Origin: Bremia lactucae
Lineage: Eukaryota; Oomycota; Peronosporomycetes; Peronosporales; Peronosporaceae
Reading direction: 5' to 3'
NCBI RefSeq assembly: GCF_004359215.1
Contig: NC_090612.1
Location: forward strand, 1,648,629 to 1,682,148
Length of the DNA stretch: 33,520 nucleotides
Positions within the stretch are counted from its first letter, which is position 1; each line of letters starts with the position of its first letter. The notes under the pieces were generated by a model. It was given only the letters and a program-made list of their open reading frames with translations. It was not told the origin of the DNA and ran no database searches. Both the position numbers and the translations under genes were made by a program. Below are positions 1 through 9,607 of the stretch, piece after piece.

Positions 1-805
1 CGATTCGCGTTAAGTTTTTGAAGCCAAGCTTCGCGTCCAATGTCTTTAACATTGCGAATGAACGCACTCCAAGCTTGCATAAGCGAGACTTTATCTCGCT
101 TATTATTGCCACTAAACCATCGATGCTTTAGAAAAGCATCGAGATAGAAATCTTCCTCAGCGCGAAAGTTCTTCGCGCTGGGATCAAGGCCATGTAGCTT
201 TGTCGCAATAAATAAAGGATACTTATTGTGAGGAGTAGTTTCTCCAGACAAGCTATTGATAAGCCGCTCTGGCAAAAGCCACGGCTACTTTTCAGGGGCG
301 AGATGAGACATTTTACTGTCTTCCCCTGAGTTATACCCACTGAAGCAGGGGTACCACAAGAACTTTTCTTACGATGGCTTACACCATCGTCATCAGCTTG
401 CACAGAAACACGTGCAGGTGATCGCACGGGAGACGGAACGGGCGATGAGGGATCATCCTCATCGTCGGATCCAAATAGACTATTAACTCGTCTATCAGAA
501 ATAGCCTTCTCATTCGAAGGCATATAGTCAGCCGCCTGACGTCTATCAGGCGACTGTTCCATTCTCCCCGAGTCGGCCATTTCGTCCGACTCGCATTCGT
601 AGTCGACCTCCAAAGAGGGTTCGTATTCACGTGGTGAATCATTACGCGCAATTGCAACATCTAGTGTTGTGTAAGTGAATGATACTACGGCAGACGGAAC
701 GTCTGCCGCATTAGATAACAGTGCGTCACCCGCGGCTGCACGAACCGCAGCCGAAGGCGCAGCACTATCGAAACCCGCATGAGTTGATTCTTCATGCGAT
801 GGAAT
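1..805 (-). pseudogene. gag of the minus-strand gypsy element, frameshifted
   Basis: An open frame runs from about 805 through the acidic stretch SLEVDYECESDEMADS (near 560-613) and a Ser/Pro-rich linker to about 340. Near 300-340 the homologous reading moves to another frame (KMSHLAPEK, stop, PWLLPERL), then stays open to base 1 through FIRNVKDIGREAWLQKLNAN. The plus copy has the matching stretch at 6730-7130. One frameshift and one in-frame stop show it is inactive as read. The start is uncertain because this copy lacks the ATG seen at 6565. The gag structural role is inferred from position after the LTR and from the Ty3 capsid segment in the plus copy. Confidence 0.7.
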
Positions 806-914
806 TTAAAAATGATGGATCTGACCAATCAACATCGTTTAAAAATTAAGTGGTCGCATACTGACCACTCCATTCAATGACAGTCATAGTGATTGTCGTT
901 TAAGGGAGGGGTGA

Positions 915-1364
915 TGTAACGGGGTGTATCGTTACTTGAAATTACCACTTAAAGGTTGTTATTTAATATATCATATAAAGGTAGATAATATTTGGAGGAT
1001 ACTACTTATATAATAATGTTCAGAATTCTTATCCATAAATAGGTATAGACCATTATATCTATTTATTCCGCAGACTAATCAGCTGTAGAGATAAACAAAA
1101 GAGAGATACAGATAAGATAACATTAGAATTCAATTGCATGTTTAGTATTAGATTATAATTAAGTTAGCATTTACAAGATAGATAGAAGAGATACTTAATT
1201 ATATTAATACACTTTTCATTTTACCCTCTTTAAGCTAGTTACCTTAAAGAAAAGTCTTCCTCCGCACGTACTAGTGTTCGTGAAATAACGTAGCACCACT
1301 CGCAACTGAAGCAGTGCGAAGTGGACTTGTATTGAAGCAGTACAAGTCATAGTGCCCCGTTACA
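915..1364 (-). repeat. 5' LTR of the minus-strand gypsy element (450 bp)
   Basis: Read on the plus strand it begins TGTAACGGGGTG and ends GTGCCCCGTTACA, so the ends are inverted complements (TGTAACGGGG / CCCCGTTACA). The A+T-rich middle matches the solo LTR at 26967-27410 and the truncated LTR at 6166-6447. The base after the LTR on the gag side starts TCACCCCTCCC, the same leader as the plus copy at 6448. The five bases outside (1365-1369, CGCGG) would be the target duplication, but the other end is not in the window. Confidence 0.85.
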
Positions 1365-1899
1365 CGCGGTCTCGCCGATAAATTGCTCGGATTTGGCGAT
1401 TGGACCACTGAGTTTGACCCGTTGCTTTTCTCTCTCGCTTGGGTGATACTACCTATGACATTGTTTGTCTCCGTCTGCGTCACCCGCAGTTCGTGGATGA
1501 CGTCTCCACTTAAGCCGTCTGAGCATGCTTCCGCCCCCAACGCGGCCGATACGTTTGGCTCGATCACCTACACTTCCTGTCCTCCCTCGGGAGGGAGCAG
1601 GAGGGGGGGGGCGACATCGCGCTCTTGTCTAGGTTTTATTATACCGAAAGGAACCTGGTTCTACTCCTTATTGACCAACTGATCACTGCTTTGCAGATTG
1701 GGGAGTGGGTGGGTAAGAAGTTATGGTGCATTCATGTGTATCTAATGATATATGCCTCTGGTAACAACATTTATGATCAAGTCAGAAGGTTTAAGTAAAT
1801 TACGAATTTATTTATGAGCTCATCGTTTCGGGGCTATTGTTGCAGAGCTTTTTTTTAGCTGTCTAGAGGTGTGAAGTATTTGATAAGCACTGGTCCGCT
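1365..1899. other. Unassigned interval between the LTR and the HIG1 gene
   Basis: Short open frames exist on both strands at 1380-1680, but none resembles a family I know. The minus one runs into the LTR. There is a G-rich run near 1600-1615 and a T-run near 1850. The right end is presumably the 3' region of the HIG1-type gene. I see no RNA gene or further repeat here. Confidence 0.4.
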
Positions 1900-2259
1900 C
1901 TAATGTTCTCGAAGCTCAATCTTCATACGATCCTCGTACTTACGTTCCTCCCGTTCGTGATTGTCCTTAGAAGCTAACGATGCACTTACAGCCAATACAA
2001 CAACGGTGGCGGTTTGAAATATAACGCGCGCTTGCATGAACTTGTTGCCTAGCTTCGACTGGCCTCGCTGGAATGTTACCAGGCCACCAAACAGCACAGT
2101 CGCGGTTAGTGCACAGCCAAGCGGTACAAGCGGATCTTCCTTTACGCGCGTCCACAGCGACTGCTTTTCCTCGAGGCTCTTGGCTTCCATCCAGGTGAAA
2201 TCCTTAGCTGCGTGGGCACGCGACGGTTCAGTACCATCGCTATTGACAGGCATATCCAT
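1900..2259 (-). CDS. HIG1-domain (hypoxia-induced / Rcf1-like) mitochondrial inner-membrane protein
   Basis: This 119-residue protein has the usual size and layout of HIG1-domain proteins: a charged N-terminal part (KSLEEKQSLWTRVKEDPLVP, residues 27-46), a first membrane segment at about 45-64 with Gly residues, a polar loop QRGQSKLGNKFMQAR, a second hydrophobic segment at about 79-96, and a charged tail rich in Glu, Arg and Lys. The ARVIFQ part matches the R-x3-Q end of the family signature, although the upstream His/Arg is Gln here. Family members sit in the inner mitochondrial membrane and help cytochrome oxidase or supercomplex assembly; that role is inferred. It lies about 200 bp downstream of eS12 on the same strand with its own ATG. 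No break is visible. Confidence 0.85.
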   Translation of the reverse strand: MDMPVNSDGTEPSRAHAAKDFTWMEAKSLEEKQSLWTRVKEDPLVPLGCALTATVLFGGLVTFQRGQSKLGNKFMQARVIFQTATVVVLAVSASLASKDNHEREERKYEDRMKIELREH

Positions 2260-2456
2260 ATAGAATGTAAAGATCTCACTTTTATAACATTCGCATTCTA
2301 TTGAAAGATCGATCGAGTGGTAAAATTAAGTAAGCCAGCTCTATTTCTTAGTTGGGTTTGCTGCAACTAGTACAATACTTCGGTATTCTTCTACTTCCAG
2401 GCCTAACAATCAGCAAATTGCCTCATAGATTGTCAATGCGATAAAAGTCCTTCTGC

Positions 2457-2873
2457 TTAATTTTCTCCCTGGCGCTTAAGATAGTCCAGTAGCACGTTTA
2501 ATGCGTGGGTCTCCTCGCCAAAATCCGTGATTACGGCACACGAAGTGGACACAACCTTACGTGCCTCTCCCATAGCGTCGATCTTGCACAGACCGCACCA
2601 TTCTCCTAATTGCTTGCCGGAGGGCACCAGGATAAGGTTTACGCCATGCTCTTCGCACAGAGCACGGACTAATTTGCTGTAACTTGGCTCATCGCAGTCC
2701 TGCGCAAGACAACATAAGCGCGCACGACGCGAGTCGAGAGCCTTAGCGGCTTCATGAAGTCCGCGCTTTAGGCCATCGTGGATCAGGGCTTTCTTCAGCA
2801 CTTCCTTCAGTGCATCCATTTCACCCAGCTCTTTCGTCACCTCAACTGTAGCAACAACTTCCTCAGCCGACAT
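2457..2873 (-). CDS. RPS12: 40S ribosomal protein S12 (eS12)
   Basis: The 138-residue product matches eukaryotic eS12 throughout, at the expected length. Recognisable stretches are the helical start ([20 protein letters not shown], residues 19-38), the L7Ae-like fold core with [20 protein letters not shown], and [20 protein letters not shown], then [18 protein letters not shown]. It is a structural part of the small ribosomal subunit in the cytosol. The reading frame is uninterrupted, with no intron. The start lies 148 bp from the start of the divergent HAT/TPR gene, so the two probably share a promoter region. Confidence 0.95.
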   Translation of the reverse strand: MSAEEVVATVEVTKELGEMDALKEVLKKALIHDGLKRGLHEAAKALDSRRARLCCLAQDCDEPSYSKLVRALCEEHGVNLILVPSGKQLGEWCGLCKIDAMGEARKVVSTSCAVITDFGEETHALNVLLDYLKRQGEN

Positions 2874-3021
2874 TATTCGCTTAATTGGTGGAGTCCTCGG
2901 AAAGAAGTTTTACTTAATGAAACTAGTTTGCGTGGAACGAGACGAAAATTGACTGGTCTGCACAAGGCTCGTGTAGTGCACACAATAGAATTTGTAGTAA
3001 TCGTGCATCACGACTGAAAAA
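2874..3021. promoter_or_regulatory. Shared divergent promoter region of eS12 and the HAT/TPR gene
   Basis: Only 148 bp separate the two divergent ATG codons, so both 5' untranslated regions and core promoters must lie here or overlap the genes. I see no clear TATA box. The plus-strand gene has A at -3 relative to its ATG. The regulatory role is inferred from arrangement alone. Confidence 0.45.
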
Positions 3022-4954
3022 ATGGCAGGATTTTGGCGACTTAATGTCGCTATTGTGCGGACGCTTCAATGTCACGAAACATCATTGCGGCAAAATCGAG
3101 CTGTTGCAGTCCTTCTAACGTCAAAACTGCGTCATTTTACTAGCATTCGGCCCAAGGACGCGTTATATGAAGGACAGGACTTCGCACGTCAAGTTGAGAA
3201 GAAGTTCAGTGAGCTGTCAGGCAAAATTCCGTGGGAGCCCGATTCTAAATACTTAGAGGGCCTTAAGAGCAAATGGCAGACGTCAGAGCCAACTCTTAAT
3301 GAGCTGGTGCGTGAGGATGTGCCCACAGCTCGTAATCTCTTCCGTAACGTGCTGCAACGACATTATCCGAAGGATATGGCCATGTGGAACAAGTGGGGCG
3401 TCATGGTCAGCATCACTTGTTGAATGATTTAAACTACTTTTTCTAATAGGCACGTGACATTAACCATAGGAGTGGAAAGCCGGCAATTACGGACTGGCGC
3501 GAATGATATTCCATAAGGCGTCACGAATTTCGTATTCCACCGAATTATGGACTTCTTGGGGTTCTATGGAGCTGGAAGCTAAAAATCTGCAGGAGGCTAA
3601 GCGCATTTTCAATGTAGTTTTGGCTACGGACCCTGGAAATCCTATGGCTGGATTGGGAACGGCTTTGTGCGAAGCTCAAGCAGGCCGCCTGAATGAGGCC
3701 CGTGAAAATTTTCAGAATCTTGTCGAGACTCATCCCAGAGATGTGCTGATTATGCAGGCCTACGGGGTATTCGAGGCTCAGTGCCAGCATGTTGGGTTGG
3801 CGCGCAGCATTTTTCAGAGCGCTGTCTCGCAACCACGAGCATCGGGACAAGTTTGGCACGCATGGGCTAAAGCAGAGTATGATGCTGGACTTTACAAGAA
3901 CGCTTTAGCTGTGGTCTCAATTGCTTTTGAAAAATTTCCGACTCACAAATGGCTTATCCTCCTCAGCGCTATGGCTCACTTTAAGCTCGGTGACGTGTAT
4001 GAGGCACGTCGTGCATACCGCCGACTCATTGACGGTGGTCTATTCGTGGAGCCATCAGCTTACAACTCATATGCCAAAATGGAGGAAGAACTTGGCAACG
4101 ACGATGCAGCGATAAAGCTGTATATAGAAGCTTTAGAGCAGCATCCTGATCACGTTCCAAGTATGATGTCGCTTGCTATATTGTACAATAGGCGTGGTCG
4201 TATGCGTAATGCCCGCAAGGTTTTTGAAAACGCACTCCAAAATCAGCACCATTCTGGCCTCATATTACATGCGTTTGGAGATTTTGAAGAGCATTATGGA
4301 GAGCTAGAAAACGCACGAGAGCTTTACGAAGAGGCTACTAAGGTACAGGCCACAACTATCGAGTCATGGCGTGCCCTAGCACGCGTCGAAGCGCGATTGC
4401 AAAATTTTGAGGCGGCACGTTCGGCTCTCGTTTTGGCGAGCCAGCATGTGCCCAACGACGCGCCTTTGCTAATTGAGTTATTTAAACTTGAGAGACGAAA
4501 TCGCCGACTTCCTGCAGCTCGCACGGCGCTCGAGAAGGCGTTAAAGATTTGTCCTTTGGATGCATCTGTATGGAATATGCGTGCGCTGCTGGAATTGCCG
4601 CTTGACCCTAATCGAGCCAAGACAATTGTTGAAAATGCCTTGTCTATAATTCCTTCGCATGAAAAAAACAGTTGGAGCATTTTAATGTGCACGTATGGAC
4701 GTATATTCGCAGCAATGGGGGATTATCAGCAGGCTGTCGCAGCTTTTCAGCGCTCATTTAAGCTACGTCCAAAGAATTGGGAAACGCACATGATTTATGC
4801 CGATAGTGTTTTGACACCAAACAAAGCTTGGAGCGAAGCTGTAAAGCATCTTACAGCAGCACGCCAATTGCTTTCTCGGACTGATCAACGCCGCGACAAA
4901 ATTGAGAGCAAACTTCGTGCAGCAGAGGACAGGTTAAATGCTCACAATAAATAA
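3022..4954 (+). CDS. HAT/TPR-repeat protein, probably mitochondrial RNA-binding (two exons: 3022-3405 and 3470-4954)
   Basis: Joining the exons gives 622 residues. Residues 1-45 are rich in Arg, Ser and Thr with no acidic residues except one Glu (MAGFWRLNVAIVRTL...), as in a mitochondrial presequence. From about residue 95 to 600 there are 13 or so tandem helical repeats of about 34 residues with a W..WG..E...G....AR.IF pattern (for example WNKWGVM|EWKAGNYGLARMIF across the splice, WTSWGSMELEAKNLQEAKRIF, VWHAWAKAEYDAGLYKNALA). This is the half-a-TPR (HAT) type found in RNA-processing proteins such as the plastid factors Mbb1/HCF107. A role in organelle RNA maturation is therefore inferred, and the exact partner is unknown. 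The C-terminal 40 residues are charged. Unspliced, the first frame would stop at 3421-3423. Confidence 0.85.
3406..3469 (+). other. Spliceosomal intron (64 nt, phase 0) in the HAT/TPR gene
   Basis: The donor GTCAGC follows codon ATG, and the acceptor is ACCATAG before GAG TGG AAA. A pyrimidine-rich stretch (CTACTTTTTCTAATAG) and a TTAAC branch-like motif lie inside. Removing it joins WNKWGVM to EWKAGNYGLARMIF and restores one continuous HAT repeat. An alternative acceptor at 3449 would shift the frame, and an alternative donor at 3400 would remove two residues. Confidence 0.85.
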
Positions 4955-5343
4955 ACGTATGAAAAAGGGTTTTGGCAATGATAAAATGGAAATTTACCAT
5001 GCTAAACCACGAATAACTTGCAAGGCAAGATGTCACTACCGAAGCTACCGTAAGAAATGTCACGTACTTCGCGGGCAAAGTTGCAACCAATTTCTTGTGC
5101 AAAGTTGCAACCAATTTCTTGTAAATGTATTTTGGGAATTGCTCCTAATACACAAAATTTATCCTACGGACAAACCTCTAAAAGCAGTCATTTATATCGA
5201 CAATAGAATCTACGACAAAGCTTCCTTTGTGTAGAATTAGGTACAATTAGCAAGCAGAGGCAATGTTAGTAGACAAGTCAAATCCATTTATTGGGTACTT
5301 CCAAAAATGGAACGGAAAAGAACGATGCCAGCCAGTGCGTATT
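4955..5343. other. 3' flank of the HAT/TPR gene, no gene seen
   Basis: This is A+T-rich sequence with only short chance frames. The only structure I see is the 24-bp tandem duplication at 5075-5122. It ends at an assembly gap. Confidence 0.5.
5075..5122 (+). repeat. 24-bp perfect tandem duplication
   Basis: The unit GCAAAGTTGCAACCAATTTC (plus TTGT) occurs twice back to back with no mismatch, at 5075-5098 and 5099-5122. Confidence 0.95.
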
Positions 5344-5443
5344 NNNNNNNNNNNNNNNNNNNNNNNNNNNNNNNNNNNNNNNNNNNNNNNNNNNNNNNNN
5401 NNNNNNNNNNNNNNNNNNNNNNNNNNNNNNNNNNNNNNNNNNN
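5344..5443. other. Assembly gap, 100 N
   Basis: Exactly 100 N, the usual placeholder for a gap of unknown size. The two flanks need not be close neighbours. Confidence 0.95.
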
Positions 5444-6165
5444 CAGCAGCATTTTCATGCTTCTAGCGGGCCGACGCATTTGCGTTGACCCGAAAGCTTT
5501 AGGATAGAAATCTCTGAGTTCAAGGCGGTATCAGGTAGATTTCGTGTCGAGTGTCTTCGCTTACCGCGCTCGTGATCAAGTCCCTCCTCGAAATCATGGA
5601 GGAAGCGGTTAAGTTCGTTGAACTTCGACTCTAGATCCCACACATGGGTCGGATGTATTTTCCCTCCTTCGCCACATTGGTGGATTCCCACGGTGATCAA
5701 CGTTTTCTTGTCGAACGTATTTAAAACCACCGTGATGTGAAGGGGCGGCGAACGAGTTATATTGTTCGCTAGCGGTTATCCACCTTCACATGACAGCTGC
5801 GAGCCTCGTTTCCAGCTGGCTGTTGACGTTGAGGGCCTCGTCCGTCAGTATGACGATAAACATCCGATAGATCAGAAGGTCCATAAAAAAACACGCGCCC
5901 CTGGCCCTTGTAAACCGATTGCAAAACGTCAATCGCATCGCGCATCTCGATAGAGATGCGAGCCCTTCCCAGGGTGAAGAAAGGGATAGACATCCCCTTT
6001 TGCTCGCTTCGTGTTGTTAACACAACACTGACAGGGATCACCCCACCTGAGGCATGGAAGTCCTGCCTCACATGACAACCGATGCAATTTATACCTTACA
6101 CCGGTTGGAGTTCGTTTTTCAAACTTAACGCGAATCGCGTTAAGTCTTTGAAGCCAGGCTTCGCG
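5444..6165 (-). pseudogene. Fragment of gypsy gag, minus strand, frameshifted
   Basis: Reading down from 6165, the minus strand starts with REAWLQRLNA, which matches REAWLQKLNA at the left edge of the window. It then continues into sequence the first copy lacks: VKFEKRTPTGVRYKLHRL, then after a frameshift GGVIPVSVVLTTRSEQKG...SLYRD/ARISIEMRDAIDVL (5769-6071), then a third frame with HPTHVWDLESKFNELNRFLH (5455-5730). It is thus the next part of the same gag-like polyprotein. I do not recognise a named domain in it. It is cut by the N gap on one side and by a plus-strand LTR on the other. Confidence 0.55.
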
Positions 6166-6447
6166 TTTAACATAATTAAGTTCTTCTGTTTCTACCTAAT
6201 TAATACTAACTTAATTATAAACTGATACAAAACATGTAATAAAGTCTTATCTGTCTCTCTCTTTGCGCGCGTCCCGTGCTGACAGAACCGCGGAGCAAAT
6301 AGATATAATGGCCTGTATCTACCAATGGATAAGCTTTCCGAATATTACCACGTAAAGTGATATTCTCCAGATATTCTCTGCATTTTAAAATTATATTAAT
6401 TTACAACCTTTAAAAGGTAATTTCTTGTAACTTCACACCCCGGTACA
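6166..6447 (+). repeat. Truncated 5' LTR (3' part only)
   Basis: It ends ...CTTCACACCCCGGTACA followed by TCACCCCTCCC, matching the reverse complement of the LTR at 915-1364. The first about 170 bp of the LTR is missing, and the left border meets minus-strand gag sequence. Confidence 0.75.
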
Positions 6448-6564
6448 TCACCCCTCCCTTAAACGACAATCACTCTGACTGTCACTGAATAGAGTGGTCA
6501 CTATAAGACCAATTTATTGAAAACGATGTTGTTTGGTCAGAACCATCATTCTTAATTTTATCGC

Positions 6565-7390
6565 ATGGTTCACAAGTCCATGCCGTATGCGAATAGTGCG
6601 GCGCCTTCGGCTGCGGTACATGCAGCCGCGGGCGACGCATTATTGTCTCTTGCGGCAGACGTTTCGTCTGCCGTAGTATCATCTTCTCCCGCAACACTAG
6701 ATGTTGCAGGTGCACGTGGTGAGTCACCATGTGAATGCGACTCCTCTTTGGAGGTCGACTATGAATACGAGTCGGACGAAATGGCCGACTCGGAGAGCAG
6801 AACAGTCGCCGGATCATCGTCAGGCGGCTGACTATGAGCCTTCGAATGAGGGGGCTCAATCGGATAGACGTGCTTATAGCATTCGCTATAGCATGTTTGG
6901 TTCTGACGATGAGGATGATTCCTCATCGCCAGCACCGTCTCCCATGCCGTCACCCGCACTGTTTTCTGTGCGTGGTGATGACGATGGCGTAAGCCATCGT
7001 ACTTAAAGTTCTTGTGGTACCCCTGCTTTAGTTAGTACCACTCAGGGGGGCATAGACAATAAAATGTCTCGTCTTGCCCTTGAGAAAAAGCCGAGGCTTT
7101 TGCCCGAACGGCTAGTTAGTAGCTTGTCTGGAATGACTATCATAAACGACGCTTTTCCTTCATGGGATTCGCTGAAACAGCAAATGACTAGTATGTTTGG
7201 ACCAGCACGGCTCGTAGCGATTCAATATGGTAAACGGATTCTAGGGGACTTTATCCAGGAGTTGAGAACTCTCATTGCATCTATGCAATAAGACCAGGTG
7301 CAACAAGCAATTGTTGAAACAATTTTTATGAGTGTTCTCAATGAGGGCGTTGCCCGGACAAAATTATCTCGATCTCATCCTACTGGGTAT
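6565..7390 (+). pseudogene. gag (N-terminal acidic region and capsid segment), frameshifted
   Basis: It starts MVHKSMPYANSAAPSAAV, then SLEVDYEYESDEMADS, a Ser/Pro/Asp-rich linker (FGSDDEDDSSSPAPSP), and KKPRLLPERLVSSLSG. Then comes FPSWDSLKQQMTSMFGPARL followed by ILGDFIQELRTLIASMQ (to 7288) and, past a stop, VETIFMSVLNEGVARTK. The last part has the look of the Retrotrans_gag capsid domain of Ty3 elements. Frameshifts lie near 6800 and 7005, with a stop at 7289. About 100 codons present in the minus-strand copy (FYLDAFLKHRWFSG...LQKLNAN) are missing after SLSG. Confidence 0.7.
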
Positions 7391-7725
7391 CGACGTATTC
7401 CCGCACCGTAGCAGATTTCTGATATAGGTCGGAATTGGAGGTCTTTCGAGCTTTACGCGTATCTCGTAGGGGACAGGCCGGACGTAAATATTTCGTGCTT
7501 GCGCACATATAACATCTACGGATGTTCTTATGCTGTTCCACAGCTTGAAAAGCCTCTTCTCGTTGCTCAACGAAGCTTAGAATCAATGGGTTTCGGTCTA
7601 TTAGACGGTACACATAGCTTGTTCGGTAAATTGGCGTGTTAACGCGAGCAGACTTAACGTTGAACTCAGCGCGTAGCGCTATGGCAACTGCCTCTTCAAG
7701 AGTAGCAGGTGCGGGGCGCCCTACT
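7385..7725 (-). pseudogene. Inverted gag segment with zinc-knuckle remnant
   Basis: Within the plus-strand element, the stretch that should follow the capsid segment reads on the minus strand: APATLEEAVAIALRAEFN (near 7660-7715), then VEQREEAFQAVEQHKNIRR, then CYMCASTKYLRPAC (codons 7473-7514), then PLRDTRKARKTSN. This is the end of gag with a CX2C-X4-Y-X4-C knuckle in which the usual His is Tyr. Plus-strand reading resumes at the protease. CCTACTGGG occurs at both borders (7379-7387 and 7719-7728). Confidence 0.65.
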
Positions 7726-7828
7726 GGGGAAGATTTAGGCTCTGTTGACCTCTAGGAGGTGAGAGTAAACAGGACATAGCCCCAATTAGCTTGGTGCGCA
7801 ATGGCACGGGCGTGAGTACAAGCTCGGC

Positions 7829-8190
7829 TTGTTAGTCGCTCAAGCGACTGTGAAGGGCTTTGGTAAGCCATTGTCAATTTTAATTGACTCAGGAGCGTCT
7901 TGCAATTATGCTCAACGTCTTTTCTTTGAAGGAAGTCAACAATACGTTGAGGCGCTCAAAGCGCATGAAAGTGATACAATCACTGTTTGCTTAGAGACTG
8001 GGACTCGTTTCACTGCTCCTAAAGTTCCATTGAACTTAGGTATAAACTTTCTGGACTTCGACAGTATGGAACGCTGATTCGTCCTTGATTTGGATTCGAT
8101 ATATGATCTCATCTTTGGTATGGCCTGGCGTCAACGCCATGAGCCATGTATTGATTGGAGGTCTAAGACCATTAGGCGCCACGCGCAATG
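7829..8190 (+). pseudogene. Retroviral-type aspartic protease domain
   Basis: ATVKGFGKPLSILIDSGAS contains the active-site DSGA (codons 7886-7897) after a hydrophobic strand, and downstream DLIFGMAWRQRHEPCIDW is the second conserved block of gypsy proteases. An in-frame TGA at 8075-8077 interrupts it between the blocks. It would mature the gag-pol polyprotein. It directly precedes the 120-bp repeat region. Confidence 0.75.
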
Positions 8191-8448
8191 TTCCTAGCAA
8201 AGTTTTGGAGAGTCATGAACCCACCTTTGCTAGGCAACAAAAGCGCTAATGGCGCGGATCATTGACTAAGTCTGTCAGTGTTTAGACATTGGAATGTCTG
8301 GGTTAAAAAATCCAATGTTTTAAACATTAATTTTGAGCCCGACTCAGAAGAAGGAAGTGGAGCGGCACGTACTCCGTCGAGTGACATTCGTTGAAATAAC
8401 GATTTACTGAATGCTGAAGACATTGTTGGCCTAAGGCCGAGTCATAAA

Positions 8449-8927
8449 GGGTGTAATATTCCTGAGATACGTGGAGTGGCACGTCTAAGTTCACCGAGTG
8501 TGGTCGGCCGAGGTGGCACCATACTGAGTGTCAGTAGTGACACTATTGGCGCTTCGCCAGGACCTCAAGGGTGCAACATCCTGAGATACGTGGAAAGGCA
8601 CGTCTAAGTCTACCGAGTATAATCGGCCGAGGTGGAACCATACTGAGTATCAGAAGTGACACTATTGGCGGTTCGCCAGGACCTCAAGGGTGCAACATCC
8701 CTGAGATACGTGGAGTGGCACGTCTAAGTCCACGAAGTATGGTCGGCCGAGGTGGCACCATACTGAGTGTCAATAGTGACACTATTTGCGGTTCGCCAGG
8801 GCATTTTGGGTCAAATCTTTCTAATGTACGTGAAGCGACACGTAAACTTTCGCTGGTAAAGGAATTTGAGTTACCTAACACCTTGTCGGATGTCGAATTA
8901 GACACCATGTCTGGTATAGAACCCATA
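8449..8927 (+). repeat. 120-bp coding minisatellite, 3 units plus a decayed fourth
   Basis: Units begin GGGTGYAAYATYCCTGAGAT at 8449, 8569 and 8688 (spacing 120, 119), and a decayed unit starts at 8808. Each encodes about 40 residues of the type GCNIPEIRGVARLS...VVGRGGTILSV..DTI. The multiple-of-three period indicates expansion under coding constraint; the second unit has since lost one base. Confidence 0.85.
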
Positions 8928-9037
8928 CAGGCTGCAAATTTGGGGACGTGAATGTCCCGGCCTCTAAGAGGCGTGTTGTCTCTATTCCAAGACAGGGGAG
9001 ACGCGAAGCGTTTCCACCCTCACAAAGTGATACGTTT

Positions 9038-9241
9038 TTGGCTAAGATATTTTACAACTCATCCGTTTTAATCTTTCTTGTCATTTCCTTAACTCTGATA
9101 TGTAATTCTAGCCCTAGGGCTTTCTGTGCTTAACGATACTCGGGGTCCCAGGAATATCGGAAAGTCTGGTGCATTTGCTGGTTTTTGTCGGCGCAAAAAT
9201 TGACATGTCAGTCCTTGACCACTGCGCCAGGGTAAGACCCC
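9038..9241 (-). mobile_element. tRNA-headed SINE copy 1 (3' truncated, diverged)
   Basis: It shares with the copies at 11124-11397 and 22600-22885 the blocks TTTGGCTAAGATATT, GGGGTCCCA.GG.TAT.GGAAAGTC and a right-hand tRNA-like head ending GACCCC. The head reads on the minus strand and is strongly diverged. Its left part is replaced by the gypsy element; its right end abuts a tRNA-Lys-like gene. Confidence 0.6.
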
Positions 9242-9243
9242 AA

Positions 9244-9316
9244 GCCCGTCTAGCTCAGTTGATAGAGCGCTGGCCTTTTAAGCCAGTGGTCGTGGGATCT
9301 AGCCACACGGGGAGTG
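9244..9316 (+). pseudogene. tRNA-Lys(TTT)-like, decayed T loop
   Basis: Box A is intact and the anticodon arm CTGGC-CTTTTAA-GCCAG gives TTT. The T loop reads ATCTAGC, box B is lost and the acceptor strands do not pair. Confidence 0.6.
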
Positions 9317-9607
9317 ATAAACGCTGTATGACAGAAGAGTAGTCGCTAATTCGCTCTGCAGCAAGCCCGAGCTGCAGCATATTCACTCCATTTACATTCT
9401 ATAACATTCATTAAGCACGTCTTTTGCATCGACATGCACCTCTCTTCAAGCTGCAATTGGTACCAGTTCTTTCTGGAGCATACAAACGCGAGCGTAAGCA
9501 CAATGTTAGGCGCAGTCACTGTATTTAAGCTGGACAAAGGTCTTAATAGCTGCTTCTGTGTCCAAGCCTTTCGATTTAAGCGCTGAGAATCGAATCGCTT
9601 AAAATTG

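Larger units (their letters stand above)
1..1364 (-). mobile_element. Ty3/gypsy LTR retrotransposon, 5' part (runs off the left edge)
   Basis: On the minus strand this reads LTR (1364 to 915), untranslated leader, then gag toward position 1. The LTR ends are TG...CA with a long terminal inverted repeat. A related copy of the LTR, leader and start of gag lies at 6166-7010 on the plus strand, and a solo LTR of the same family at 26967-27410. The pol part and 3' LTR would lie left of the window. The body holds many short inverted repeats (see findings). Identification as Ty3/gypsy rests on gag similarity to the plus copy, whose protease is recognisable, and on gypsy RT/integrase elsewhere in the window. 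Confidence 0.8.
6166..9037 (+). mobile_element. Ty3/gypsy element, plus strand, truncated at both ends and internally rearranged
   Basis: Order: truncated 5' LTR (6166-6447), leader, gag (6565-7390), an inverted gag segment (about 7385-7725), protease (7829-8190), then a region with 120-bp coding repeats (8449-8808 and decayed flanks), ending where a minus-strand SINE begins near 9038. RT, RNase H and integrase are absent. Several frameshifts and stops make it inactive. The inverted-repeat-dense composition matches the other gypsy fragments here. Confidence 0.8.

Noticed and set aside
1271..1682. Overlapping frames on both strands at 1271-1567 and 1383-1682.
   Set aside because: The minus frame runs into the LTR and neither product resembles a known family; no start or splice evidence.
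5263..5507. Open frames through the N gaps at 5344-5443 and 23646-24318.
   Set aside because: They exist only because N carries no stop codons.
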